This document shows, piece after piece, positions 21,423-31,892 of a stretch of DNA of 64,000 bases (within the stretch, counting starts at the first letter, position 1; the number at the start of each line of letters is the position of its first letter). The translations under genes and the position numbers were made by a program. The stretch is from Gracilaria gracilis. Lineage: Eukaryota; Rhodophyta; Florideophyceae; Gracilariales; Gracilariaceae. The stretch spans positions 372,001 to 436,000 of the forward strand of contig JARGSG010000050.1 in assembly GCA_030374805.1 (NCBI GenBank). The letters are read 5' to 3'. The notes beneath the pieces are model-generated. The model saw only the letters and a list, made by a program, of their open reading frames with translations. It had not been told where the DNA came from and did not search any database.

Positions 21423-22172
21423 ATGACATCTATTCCCATTGATCCAACCAATCAAACAACAGATCCAGAATCTCCTCCGTCTCACGATGAACTCCCCCTC
21501 CTCACTCCGCTCACAAGTCTTCCTCCGCCTCCGAACGGGGAACAAAATGTAGAACAATCTCTACCATCGACGAGGCCTCAACCAGCCTCAGTAATTCCAA
21601 CCCGCGGCATTCAACGCTTTGTAATGAATAAAGTTGAGAAGGTATGGGTTATACAGCGAATTATCGCGGAGGGAGCACCGCTCCAGAAGATGAAAACGTT
21701 GGACGCTACATGCGTTCGGGTGGCAACTAGCGCAAGCTCACGGCACGTCCCAGATGCCGTTCTTATCGACGAGCTCAAGCAGTATGGAATCAGCTGGAGA
21801 CGTGAGTACATGGCTCGAGTCACTTCCGAAAATGTGCGTCATGTCGCAAACACAGTCGGAGAGATGGCAAAGAAAGTAAGAGTAGCGCACGAACAAACTG
21901 AACTAAATGGCCCAGTTGCGGCACCTCGAGGCATTGAAAATGACGCACAGCACTGTCTGGATCAGGCGATTCTAGATTACAAGCACGAAGCGTCTAAACG
22001 AACGCTAACTACAGATGATGACGCGAGGCGGGCGATGTCACGAATGCGAGAGTCCCGTGCAGAAAAGGAGAAGCGAAACCGTGAACGAAAACAACAGTTT
22101 GAGCAAAACAAACGCCGTCATGAAGAAAAGCAGAAGGCCCGAGAACGAAGGCAGATTGCTGCGGAGTTATAG
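21423..22172 (+). CDS. Harbinger ORF1-like DNA-binding partner protein
   Basis: The first ATG after the left terminus that opens a well-composed protein is at 21423; an upstream ATG at 21342 in the same frame would add 27 residues. The N-terminus is P/S/T-rich, the middle is basic with a helical segment around VEKVWVIQRIIAEG, and the last 60 residues are a K/R/E coiled coil. Harbinger elements usually encode a Myb-like ORF1 that takes the transposase to the nucleus and to DNA; I do not see clear Myb tryptophans beyond two W residues. An in-frame TAG at 22170-22172 is followed by about 100 more plausible codons (NLRAQTGIANAACASAALQR onward), so the true end may have been near 22,480 before one stop arose. 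Confidence 0.6.
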   Translation: MTSIPIDPTNQTTDPESPPSHDELPLLTPLTSLPPPPNGEQNVEQSLPSTRPQPASVIPTRGIQRFVMNKVEKVWVIQRIIAEGAPLQKMKTLDATCVRVATSASSRHVPDAVLIDELKQYGISWRREYMARVTSENVRHVANTVGEMAKKVRVAHEQTELNGPVAAPRGIENDAQHCLDQAILDYKHEASKRTLTTDDDARRAMSRMRESRAEKEKRNRERKQQFEQNKRRHEEKQKARERRQIAAEL

Positions 22173-22626
22173 AACCTGCGTGCGCAGACTGGAATTGCGA
22201 ACGCGGCTTGTGCGAGCGCCGCTCTTCAACGTCGGCAAGCTGAGCAGTTCGGCATCTTGGTTGAACTTTTCGCGAAGAGTAACGAGCTCCAAGCTACTCA
22301 ACCATCAACGCCGCTTCCTCCTCTGCTTCCTGATGCACCTCTTCTCATTGACCCTGCGCTGGTCTCACTCTCTGAGCAGCAAACCGCGCCCCACAACTCC
22401 GATGCTCAAAGCGCACCTTCTTCCAACGGTCGGGATGGGGATGTCGAAATCGACTTTTCGAATTCGTTATCTCTCTGTCGTCCGCTTTCCTTCGTTTTGA
22501 CTAAGCGGGTTTTGCTCAACGCTTCGCGCGCGCTTGCGCTGCACTCGCTGGCGCTCGCTCCGCTGCGGACTTTGCGCTCGCGCTTCGCGCAAAGCGCAAT
22601 CACAGTAAAAGGTTTTCCTAGTTTGG

Positions 22627-23838
22627 TTAGCTTTCCTCGTCCTTGCGCTCATGCTCTTGCAGCTTCTCTTCGTACCTAGAACGAGGTTGTAGCGCATAGC
22701 CTAGTCTTTCGAATTCCCAGTTGCAGAACATGGCAGCCGTTGTGTATGCGAGTGGGAAGAGCTCCGTTTCAAACGGCCATCGGCCAAGAAAAAGACGATA
22801 CCTGTTATTAATATAACCAATTCCCCACTCGTTCACCATTCTCTGCTTACGAATGCACCTGTTGTACTGTGTTCTATACATCCAAGATGTACTCTCGTTT
22901 CTTTTATAGGGAACTACGAGCTCTCCACTCCCAGCGAATCCCATATCTGCCATACCATGCTGCCCAGGTGAAAGAAATTCTGCCGGTCTCCGGAACACTT
23001 CAGATGTTATGTACATGTTTCGGTCACTTTCCGCCCCTTTGTCGCTGATCTCCACTCTTATGAAGCGACCAAATAGGTCGCAATACACAAGAACGGAATA
23101 CGCGTGAGCCTTTTTATAGCCGTCATAGGCACGCTCTTGCTCACTACTGTCCTTAGGCCTCCAACGCTTGTTCTTATGACCATCAACAAAGAACACGCAC
23201 TTTGGAAAGCCGATGATCAAATCCTCCATACCACAGCGCTCAATCTCATCAGGCCATCGAATAAGTTTGGGGCTTTCCGCATCGAAGGTAGCGTACAATG
23301 CGAAAAGTACATGCCTAAAGTAGTTAGAAACTGTTCCGTTTGATATACCGAATCGGTGTCCCGTTCGTTCCACACCAATTCCACCTTCGTTTCCCCCTCC
23401 AAGTACATCAAAGAACATGAAAAGCATTTCTTTGTTTGTTAGTCTTCGTTTTCGTGACGTTCGAGGTGCGTCATTATGCTCATCTCGCACATCGAAAGGT
23501 TGCTGCAATCGAGCGCCACCTAAAATGTAGAGCTCGTCATAAAGCTCTCTGCTCATGTGAACAGTTTTTTCGAACAGTGTGATGTCTGGATCGAGAAACC
23601 GAATGTTGCGATACAGGTTAGAACATGATCTTCTACCATAAAGACTTTTTGAACCTGTAACGGAGTTCCCTCTGCCGGGGTGGTCCGTTTCTTCAGTGTA
23701 CTCGTCTTCTGGTGTCTCGATTCTCTGAGAAAGGGAATGACCCTCAAGGACAAGCATGTCAGTGTGAGCCGCTGTCTGTGCCATTTGTTCTGCAAGGAGG
23801 AGTGGAAGGGTGATGTTGGTCTGCATTTTGTTCGTCAC
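22627..23838 (-). CDS. Harbinger DDE transposase (DDE_Tnp_4 type)
   Basis: An uninterrupted 403-codon frame. A helix-turn-helix-like region lies near residues 150-190 (RFGISNGTVSNYFRHVL). The catalytic acidic residues are visible as VFFVDGHK (first Asp), HGMADMGFAG (second Asp) and RMVNEWGIGYINNRYRLF (Glu), followed by the family's typical C-terminal helix with F-N-W. It would bind and cut the 17-bp inverted repeats. It is convergent with the ORF1-like gene, with about 120 bp of GC-rich sequence between the extended end of that gene and this stop. The ATG at 23838 lies 134 bp from the right terminus. Confidence 0.85.
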   Translation of the reverse strand: MTNKMQTNITLPLLLAEQMAQTAAHTDMLVLEGHSLSQRIETPEDEYTEETDHPGRGNSVTGSKSLYGRRSCSNLYRNIRFLDPDITLFEKTVHMSRELYDELYILGGARLQQPFDVRDEHNDAPRTSRKRRLTNKEMLFMFFDVLGGGNEGGIGVERTGHRFGISNGTVSNYFRHVLFALYATFDAESPKLIRWPDEIERCGMEDLIIGFPKCVFFVDGHKNKRWRPKDSSEQERAYDGYKKAHAYSVLVYCDLFGRFIRVEISDKGAESDRNMYITSEVFRRPAEFLSPGQHGMADMGFAGSGELVVPYKRNESTSWMYRTQYNRCIRKQRMVNEWGIGYINNRYRLFLGRWPFETELFPLAYTTAAMFCNWEFERLGYALQPRSRYEEKLQEHERKDEES

Positions 23839-23955
23839 TCGGCTGATTGTTTGGCCTGTGCGATCGCAGAAATAGGCATTGAAACAAAGGTTCTGTCTTG
23901 ATTCAAATTTTACAAATGGGCTGAATTCCTTTGCTTAGCAGCTAAGGGAAAAAAC

Positions 23956-23972
23956 CTTAGTTAAAATGGGCT
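23956..23972 (-). repeat. Harbinger right terminal inverted repeat
   Basis: CTTAGTTAAAATGGGCT, the exact complement of the left end, followed by the target duplication ATT. Confidence 0.9.
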
Positions 23973-23975
23973 ATT

Positions 23976-24479
23976 AGACAATAGAAACTTTTGTTACCAT
24001 TACCGTCAAAGTCTCTTCTTAAACTTTTAATATCTGTCACGCGAAAATTAGTATGGTTTAAGTAGGAAGCCAAGACCAGGAAAATATTGGGGGATTATGA
24101 GTTCACATGAAGAAACCTTGGTCGTGTAATCTATGATAACACTCTTGTGATTCACAATAAACACGTTTGTCACGTGTAAGCATCAACATTGCATTAGCGA
24201 CTGGTGACTTCTATTGACCAATAATGATATTAAATCATTCCAATTACGGTTCCTTTAAAAGTCGCATGTTTATTATGGTGTCATCCTGTCCGGTTCTGTG
24301 ATCATGAAATCAGTATGGTTCAATTAAAAAACGAACCTACGGCCAGTTTGGTCAACACACGAGGACTCATAAACAGAAAATGGTCGTTTAACTTATGAGA
24401 ACAATGTTATGATTCACAAGAAACTCGTTTTCTGCTTACAACCACCTGCATTTCACATGCTGTCAATTTCTTATGAATT
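23976..24479. other. AT-rich flank without a gene
   Basis: AT-rich sequence between the Harbinger element and the LTR of element B. Two loosely similar blocks near 24,050-24,200 and 24,310-24,470 (each with AGTATGGTT and later TGATTCACAA) suggest an old imperfect tandem duplication. Nothing coding. Confidence 0.4.
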
Positions 24480-24856
24480 TGTAGGAGACTATGTCCCAAA
24501 TTAATTATTTTATTGTTGGAACGCTATGTTGGAAACTATTGTTGTAATGCTTAGTATATTTATTGTTGTGGTTTATTTTTGGACTATTCTAGTGGAAGTA
24601 TTAAGCTGAGTACAGTGCCTCAAATTCTATTTGGTAAAGTCTATATAAACTACTTTTGTCGCGCGTTTCACTCTCTCCCGTCTTCTCGCTCCAAGCGCAG
24701 AGCGGGAAGGAGAGCCCAGAAGTGCCTTTCGCGACGAAAGCGTTCTTTACAGAAGTTAGAATAAATTATATTTTATTGAATAACTTAAGCTTTGCAAAAA
24801 ACTTTCAATAGAAAGCAAAAACCAAAACATTCTGAAAAACAAATTGACTTCCTACA
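24480..24856 (+). repeat. Element B 5' LTR
   Basis: The 377-bp segment starts TGTAGGA and ends TCCTACA, the inverted TG...CA termini expected of an LTR. It holds a TATA-like TATATAAACTAC near 24,640 and AATAAA near 24,760, in the right order for promoter and poly(A) signal. No second copy is in the window to confirm it. Confidence 0.65.
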
Positions 24857-24859
24857 ATT

Positions 24860-24871
24860 TGGTAGCATCGC
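24860..24871 (+). other. Element B primer-binding site
   Basis: TGGTAGCATCGC lies three bases after the LTR end, where minus-strand priming by a tRNA 3' end begins. It starts with TGG as expected for pairing to CCA. Confidence 0.5.
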
Positions 24872-25601
24872 TTTTACAGTACTAACCATTTTACAGTGAC
24901 TCTAAGAAGTCTAATAAGAAAGTGCCAAGTGGAACCCAGATTTCGCCGAACCACACCAAACTAAGGTCCAAACCGTCCACCAATAAGAAGACGCCAGTTG
25001 TACACTTAGACAAAAATCAAGCCTTGGCAAGTGAAGAGCCTATCCCGGCGATTGTTACCATTTTCTTACAGTCTTCATCCACCAATCGGGATGAACCATC
25101 TGTACACGCAGGGGGCACTTGCAGAAGAAGTCCTCTTTGACAGGTGGACGCATCTCGAAACCAACTTTCAATCGGCTGCCGAGGCCTATCAGGCAACCGA
25201 GGCTACTGCGAAACCAGACGGGTTACTTACCGGCTTACGACGACCGGTACGCCCTGCTGACCACCCGTCACCTAGACGGAGGTACCCGTGCCAGTAACCG
25301 ACTGGACAGGATACTCAGGGCTGTCAATAAGAACGGCCCCGACTATCAGCCCAACGAACACGTATTGTTTCTGCGTGACTCTGTACGCATGATCTCTGCC
25401 GTGACTGTCACCGTCACAAGCCGCTCACAGTGTCGTGGACAGATCACAACTGCTCAACCAATCATATTTCGTCGCTTGTCAGCCAATCAGGCTTTGGCGC
25501 CGCTGGACACCTGGTACTCGTGGAAAACGTGGACAAGTTGAGGATTCCTTGCCACCTGTGCGATCTTTGGTGTGAGGATCCTTTGGCTTACTGCCACCAT
25601 C
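24872..25601 (+). other. Element B leader with unrecognised GC-richer coding-like segment
   Basis: After the AT-rich LTR the composition rises in GC from about 25,050. Open frames here match nothing I know; near the end there is a C-x2-C motif (PCHLC) followed by histidines, resembling part of a zinc finger. Element A1 is inserted at 25,602, with CCATC before it and CCATG after its far end, so the sequence at 56,325-56,450 is the other side of the same target. Confidence 0.45.
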
Positions 25602-26599
25602 TGTGGAGCAATGGCGATCCGATGGCGGTACAGTGAGGTTTCTCATAATAGAGCTCTACCCATCGAGCTCTGACGTGCCAGACTATGAATATGGACCCCG
25701 TTTCGGGTGAAACTGGAAATATTGTTGGGGACGTACGTTGTTAGGTGCATCTGGGATAGAACCTATAAAATAGGTGTACAGTAGGGCCTTGTGGCATATT
25801 TGTCCAAATATTTGGCCTCACACCCGCTGGGTAGGTACTTTGGCACCCTGAAACTGGGTTGTCCACCTGTAGAGCCCTCATGGGAGTCCGCAGCCCTAGA
25901 TACAGTAGATAGTATATATGCGCGGTTAATCTCGCCCTGGAGCCACTAAGTAAAACTCACCTGAGTCGTCTCTTCTTCCTGAAGTACGTGGTCTTCATCC
26001 CAAAGGCCGGGCTATGGCTGTTACTGCCTACGTAGGTTCAGGACTCCTGTAAGGAGAGTAACCACGACTGGTCTCGGTACAATCACGCCTCAGGGTCCCT
26101 AAGGAAGTTCTTTACTACCAGTTTCTGGGTTGTTTCGCTAATTACGACAGCATCAGGTTGTATTTGTTGTCGTTCGCCGAGGTACCGGATCGTTGTTGAG
26201 TTCATCGTTTTCCTGGTGCAGGCCTCGCTTCCGCCTCTGTACAGAGTTATATTTGGACACTCGTGTGTGTGTGTCTCGTTCGGCTTTCGGCCCTGTTCCC
26301 ACCGTTGGCACGGGCCGTAGCTTCGCTCGTGTGGTTCTCCGTAGGAGCATTACACCGTCTTACGGCACCGATCGCTCCACTTCTAGACTCGTTCTCTCCT
26401 GAATTGTGGTCGGTTACTCATCTCTAGGCTCACGCTCTTCTTTACCTCTGCAGTTTATTCCAGTACCGTCTCCGGTTTACACCCGGCTGCCACGCGGCAC
26501 GCGCACGGGCAGAGGGCTCTACTTCCGAGTTCGCCCTTTTGTGGGAGCAGGACTCGGACATCCTGGTGGATACGTACCCTCTTTGGGGTTTGCTCTACA
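25602..26599 (+). repeat. Element A1 5' LTR
   Basis: A 998-bp LTR starting TGTGGAGCAATGG and ending GCTCTACA. The boundaries are fixed by comparison with the A1 3' LTR start (42,514) and with the inverted LTR of A2 (59,311-60,307). A TATA-like AGTATATATGCGC lies near 25,910, and the palindrome CCAAATATTTGG near 25,805. Confidence 0.9.
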
Positions 26600-26601
26600 T
26601 T

Positions 26602-26616
26602 CTGGTCTCCCGACTT
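26602..26616 (+). other. Element A1 primer-binding site (putative)
   Basis: TGGTCTCCCGACTTA begins a few bases after the LTR end; the leading TGG is as expected for pairing with a tRNA 3' CCA. I did not identify which tRNA. Confidence 0.45.
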
Positions 26617-26745
26617 AGAAGAGTCTAGTGGACTAGAGCCTGAAAAGGAAATTTAATTGACGTCGTACTCATAAGAGTTCGAAACTAGAAGTTTGTTGTT
26701 GTTTTTGAAGTTGTTTCCCCGCTTGGGTTTGTTTCTGTCACTGAA

Positions 26746-27528
26746 ATGAGATCCGGAAAACGGCCAAGTCCGTCCAAGGCCCGTTCTGTCGGTTCTGGTT
26801 TACCCCCGCAAGCGCGGTCAGTTCCTGAACCACTACCGGTGAAAGAGAAGAAATCAGGGAGCCGGAAACAACCGTCGAAGACGTCTGATGCCCCAGTGGC
26901 CGGGCCCGCTTCTGTTCCTCTGGAAGGACCCTTATCCGCTGCTGCGGCAAGTGACGCAGTATTATCCGAATTGGACACTCAAGTTCGCATGCTTGAGGCC
27001 CAGAGCGCGGTGAGAGCAAACTCTCAAGCTGCACTCCAAAAGGAGGTCGAATCGCTTCGCGAGGAAGTGAAAGACGCTCAAATGAGAGATGTTTCGGGAG
27101 AAATCCAGTTCCTGAGACAGGAAACGAACTCAATTCTGGAGTGCTTTGGTTCCCCCCAGGGTTTCGTGGATGGCTATTATCGGACAGTGGAAGAGTTGCT
27201 TGCCACAACGGATCGGATTCACGCCCGTCCGGGTACCCTCGAAGCCATTATTAGAATGGATGGAGAAGCAGAAGTCCCCCCACGGGAGAAGTCTGTTTCG
27301 AAAGATTTCGTTCATCACTCTGATAAGAAAAGCCATCGCAAGTTCTCAAAAGAGTTTCGCCGCCACGTGGTTTCGTCTGACACTCACTCTGACTCTGACA
27401 GCTTGGACAGCTCGTCATCTTCGTCATCGTTCGCTGCCTCGGAAGGTAGTCGTTGTCGAAATTCTCCATCGTCCCTTTCAAGGGCCACGTTTACCTCTCA
27501 AGGTGCAATTCGTACCCGGAAGAAGGGA
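26746..27528 (+). pseudogene. Element A1 gag, N-terminal part (fossil)
   Basis: The region starts at ATG 26746 with a basic P/S/K-rich head, a coiled-coil stretch around LQKEVESLREEVKDAQM and a serine-rich tract (SSSSSSS). It is cut at 27,528 by the MULE insertion. The capsid part lies beyond the MULE at 33.2-34.0 kb. Confidence 0.7.
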
Positions 27529-28936
27529 GCACTAGACTTTCCCCATCCCCACAATTTCGCGCACGTGTAGCACGTGCACACTGGCACGCACACACACGTG
27601 CACGCGTGTCGACTTGTGCGCGGGTTACACGGTGCGCCGGGGGGAACAAGGATCGTGACCAATTTCGCACTACGACCGCCCGCCGACGACGACGACGCAC
27701 TCGTTGCAACCGCCAACGGCGACGGTGTGCTCGCGCCGACGGCAACGGCGTGCTCGCTTAAACCGCCGATGGCGAAGGCGTGCTCGCTTCGACCCGCGGC
27801 GGCGACGGCGCGCTCGTTTCAACCGGTGGCGGCGACGGCGCACTCGTTTCAACCGGCGGCGGCGACGGCGCGCTCGTTTCAACCGGCGGCGACGGCGCGC
27901 TCGTTTCAAACGCCGACGGCGACGGCGCGCTCGTTTCCGCCGCCGACTTGGACGGCGTGCTGGCCTCAACTGCCCCGATCGCCTTCCATAGTTCGTGCCA
28001 CCACAACACCATGACGCCTATCACCCACCGCCCAGCCCCCGTGCCAATCCCCACACTCTGCGCACCCCGCTGCACACTGTCTCAGGGCTAACGCGGCGCT
28101 AAGCAATGCAACACAGGCAGCCGTGGCTGCTCTCCCTCGTCGTTCTATCGCTGTTTCCCCGGCTCCACCAGTTGTTCTGCCCCACATTTTGCGGTGCGCA
28201 GCACCGCTTTCGACGCGCGTACGCCACACATTTTCAACACCGTTAGCTGCCCATAGGCACTGCTGCCTCCGCCCGGACAATACAGCCTCCGCAGCGCTAG
28301 AGCGCCGCAACAGTAGCAGTGTTATTGCGAAAGCACCACCTTGGTCTATGCACACACCGGCTTTCCTCCACCGCAATTGCCGCTACTGAAGCAACAACAC
28401 CAGCCTTCTGTTGAGCCACCGTGTGAATCACAGGCCTGCAACGACCACAACACCACATCTCCCGTCGCGGCAGACCGGGAGCCAAACCCGCCTGGCACCA
28501 GCCAACGCGGCCTCCTGGAGTCAGCTCCAGTCTGCCAGCAATCCTATCATTCCAGCCGATCCACCGTTTTCCTGACTGCCTCTTCTGCCCCCCCTTAACA
28601 AGCTCACCACAATTGGCTGCGATCATTGGCCTTTTTCAACGACTACTGCTCCTGTCGTACCACCACTACTCCTGGTGCACCATCACCGCTCTCTACCATG
28701 GCGTCTCCGAGCTCCGCTACAGTGTCTACAATGCGACCGCCGTCTCCACTACCGGATATTTCTTCCTTGCCTCCACGCCCGGTCTTTCACATCGAATGCC
28801 GTTTGCGACTTCCAACAGCTGTTTCTTCCCGCCCTCGCTGGATACGCGTCGCGACCGCTGCTCTCAAGTTCATCGTGTCTCACAGCTTCTTCGCTGCCTT
28901 TGACATATGTTTCCTAACACTGGCGTTCAAGCAGAG
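27529..28936 (+). repeat. MULE left terminal inverted repeat
   Basis: Matches the complement of 31,893-33,233 up to CGTT(C/G)AAGCAGAG. It contains a tandem repeat of a roughly 27-30 bp unit (core GGCGACGGCGCGCTCGTTTC) at about 27,760-27,960, and runs of CACGTG near the outer edge. Long frames inside it are composition artefacts. Confidence 0.85.
27760..27960. repeat. GC-rich tandem repeat within MULE left TIR
   Basis: About six imperfect copies of a 27-30 bp unit with core GACGGCGCGCTCGTTTC. The matching array in the right inverted repeat has fewer copies, so unit number has changed after or during transposition. Confidence 0.8.
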
Positions 28937-28991
28937 TCGGCGTCTCGTCACATTAACAGCGACACTCCTGTAGAATTGGCCATAAGATCTC

Positions 28992-31589
28992 TCAATCACT
29001 GTCTGCCCTCTCTGACATAATTCTAAACACATACTGAATTGGAGATCTGGGACGGGGGGTCAAACAGGAAGGAATCTCAAATGACAGACAGGATGACCAA
29101 AAGTGTTTACTGGAGGAACGTTGTCTGCTTAGAATCAAATGTTCTTGGTGTTTCTCTCTTGGTGTTTCTCTCGCAGACAGATTACGAGTTACCGATATAT
29201 TGTACTTCTGCAATGGAGAAATGAAAGAATTCCAAAAGACATTCAGCTGTGCGTTGTCAGCGGTGCTGTGTGAAAGTGCGTGCAAATGATCGTGAGCCCA
29301 GCTCAGTAGCTCTCTACCGCGTTCTACTCCTTTTTGGACTTCTGAAATATCGATTTCTGTAGAATCTGCGTTTTGGAAAAAGGACAAAGGCGGTCGGTTG
29401 GAAAGTATAGGGGAGTCTTGCGACAACACTGGAGACTCCAAAGGATCATGGAAATTCTCACCCTGGAAACGCGGGATAAATTGGTCTCGCTGTCTTTCAA
29501 AAGTAAGAAACGGTGGACGACGATAGCGCACTATGTCACGATACTCAGGGCATAGATCTTTCTCGACAACGTGCTTGCAAAATAAAAATCGTGATCTCAT
29601 GAACGCTGGGCAAGAACAAAACCATTGTGTCTTGTTCGTTTCGTAATCATTCTTTCTTTCTTTTTCAATTGTGTGTTTCCATTCTTTCTGAATTGCTTGA
29701 ACCAGGATGCGTTTTGATCACCAGTAACCAGGACATTGAGGTCACATACATATTTCTGCATGAAGTTCTCTAGAACAAATACCAAGAAATCCGCCCGCGG
29801 TCGATTATAGCTTCGTAAATATAACCTTTTAAGCACAGACCAATGAGCTTCGACCATCATAGTTGTCCTTGACAAAGCAATCGACGCTTCCGTACGCCAT
29901 CCCCATAACATAAACCAGTTATCAGAATACCAATTTTCTTTCAAATAAGAATACAATTCCCCAAGTACCTCACCGTTTTGAGGATGGCACAACTCATGAA
30001 CTGAGTCTTAGCCATTATGCTTAATTTCATCCATCGTTGTCATCGTAAAAAATGGATGCAAATTGTAATGTACAGAGACCATGTTCAATACTTTCTGCTC
30101 CACCTCTCTAGTATATCTTGATGCGTCAGATTTTCTTAAGGCACCAAGTTTTTTCTTCAGAGCACATTTCATGTGCCAGAGGCATATAGATTCCCTAACG
30201 CCAAACACCTCATGAATTGCCTTAATCTGGCCAGCATCCTTGTCCGTGAAAAAGAACTCGGGATTGAATATCTACAACTCCTGCCGAAGTGCTTCCAAAA
30301 AGTGCACCAGCATTTGTTTCCTATAACCAGGAAAATAACGATGAACCGGTAAAGGCTCGAGAAGCATATAAGCAATCGGGAACCCTGAACGAATGTATGA
30401 TCCAACTATAGAAAAGTTCCATTTTTGAGGAGTTCGTTTTGTAGGTTGAATCAATGAACACTTCTTTCACTTGAAACTCTGAAAATACCTTTGCACGAAG
30501 CTCCGTAGTGAATGCTATCGCGTATGGATCATCGTTTTGAAATATGACCTTGAACGAAGAAGACTTTCCTAGCAGTAATATAACAGATTGTTTTGGATCA
30601 CTGGCTTTATGCACTTTCCCTTCCATTAGTTTTGCCCATTTGTTATAGACATACTGATAATCGACGTATTTCTGAGTACTTTTTCGTAATTGTTGCGTGA
30701 TTTGAAATGGGGTTAGTCCTTGGTTAGATAGACGGTTAATATCTTTTGAGTTGTGTTGGTCGCAACGGTTGTTACGTTTGCGTGGGCTTAGACCCTCGTG
30801 TTGCGACTCGTGTTTTATATGAATTGACGCAGCAATTGATCCATGGTACGAAGAACTGACACTTCCCCCGCACTTAAATGTCGGCATCGTACTTCGTTGT
30901 CTCTTCTTTTTGCTTGCCAGCGGTTCCTTCTTGGCTTTTAATTTCTGTCTACAGTTGTAATAGCTGCTTTTACGTCTCTTTGAAGCTCTTTGTCCGACGA
31001 TGTAGCCATAGCAATCTACTACGTGAAGTGCATCCAGAAAGGTCTTCTCAAAACTTGCACATTGTTTTAGGTCATCAAGTTTGAAGTGCACAGTAGGAAC
31101 GTACATGACAAAGTCTAGTGGAACGTCTAGTTTTTCTGCTGCTTCCCTACTGGTTTTGTATAGCCACAAGACAAAGCTGTAGTCCGAAGAGTCTACTTCC
31201 ATTGTAGAGCAATAAATAAGGCTTGGAATTATGTGAATAGCTGCGTCTTTTCTACATGTATTGCATCGGAGAGCCAGGCTCATGTTCTTATTTGACAGAA
31301 ATCGTTGCATGTTTACCCACCTCTTGCAGTGAGAACACTGTTCTGTGAACGCATGTTGAAGTTTTGGGACACCTGCTATTTGTTTCCCAGAAAGCAAGAT
31401 GAAGTACAAGGCCGAAAAGCTGTTCTCATCCACACCGAATTCCTCGTCCACAAATTTATCAGTTAAATGTTCCAACGTCGCCCGGTCATAATCGAATGTA
31501 CTCTGTAGCACATTTATTGCTTCTGATATGGATGGAAATTCGTCCTGAAACACTTCATGAAACAATACTTTGGGGTTATCCATTGTCAA
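28992..31589 (-). pseudogene. MULE transposase with SWIM zinc finger, broken
   Basis: The transposase starts at ATG 31589. An N-terminal zinc-binding block (CSHCKRWVNM ... CNTCRKD) lies near residues 85-120. The MULE DDE core follows: EVFIDSTYKTN (first Asp), FFTDKDAGQIKAIHEVFG (second Asp) with CLWHMKCALKKKL after it, and MMVEAHWSVLKRLYL (Glu). A SWIM finger, CSCPAFMRSRFLFCKH, is at about 29,570-29,625, and a 190-residue tail ends at 28,992. It is disrupted by a frame change near 30,430, in-frame stops after ALRQEL (TAG, near 30,275) and after EIKHNG (TAA, 30,008-30,010), and a frame change near 29,620. Confidence 0.8.
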
Positions 31590-31892
31590 TTAGCGGTATG
31601 GTGGTGGAGGATGAAAGCGCGCTTGTGATGTGAAGTAGTCGAAATGCGATACCTTCTTCAATATGAATGTTCCCATAAGGAACTAACGACTGTTTTCCAC
31701 ATTTACAACATACCACAATAGAGCATCCCACCGTACAATAATCGCGTGGCAACTCAACAACGCATGAGCGTTGAGCTCACGGGGACGTTTTGCTAACAAA
31801 CATCGCTTTCACTGTACTAAAATGTGCGCCATTGCCAGTGCCCAGAGAATGAGGATATATTAGAGCAAGGGACACATTGGAAGAAATGGTTT

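Larger units (their letters stand above)
21212..23972. mobile_element. Complete Harbinger-type DNA transposon
   Basis: The element is bounded by perfect 17-bp inverted repeats, AGCCCATTTTAACTAAG at 21212-21228 and its complement at 23956-23972, and flanked by a 3-bp target duplication ATT (21209-21211 and 23973-23975). It holds two convergent genes: an ORF1-like protein on the plus strand and a DDE transposase on the minus strand. The pair of genes, the 3-bp duplication and the transposase family fit PIF/Harbinger. The transposase frame is uninterrupted, so the insertion looks recent. Confidence 0.85.

Noticed and set aside
26153-26402. Open frames repeated at 26.2 kb, 43.1 kb and 59.7 kb
   Set aside because: They are chance frames within the A-family LTR, which is present at all three places.
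27670-27969. Arginine-rich open frames in all registers near the MULE end
   Set aside because: They are produced by the GGCGACGGCG-type tandem repeat and differ between the two inverted repeats.
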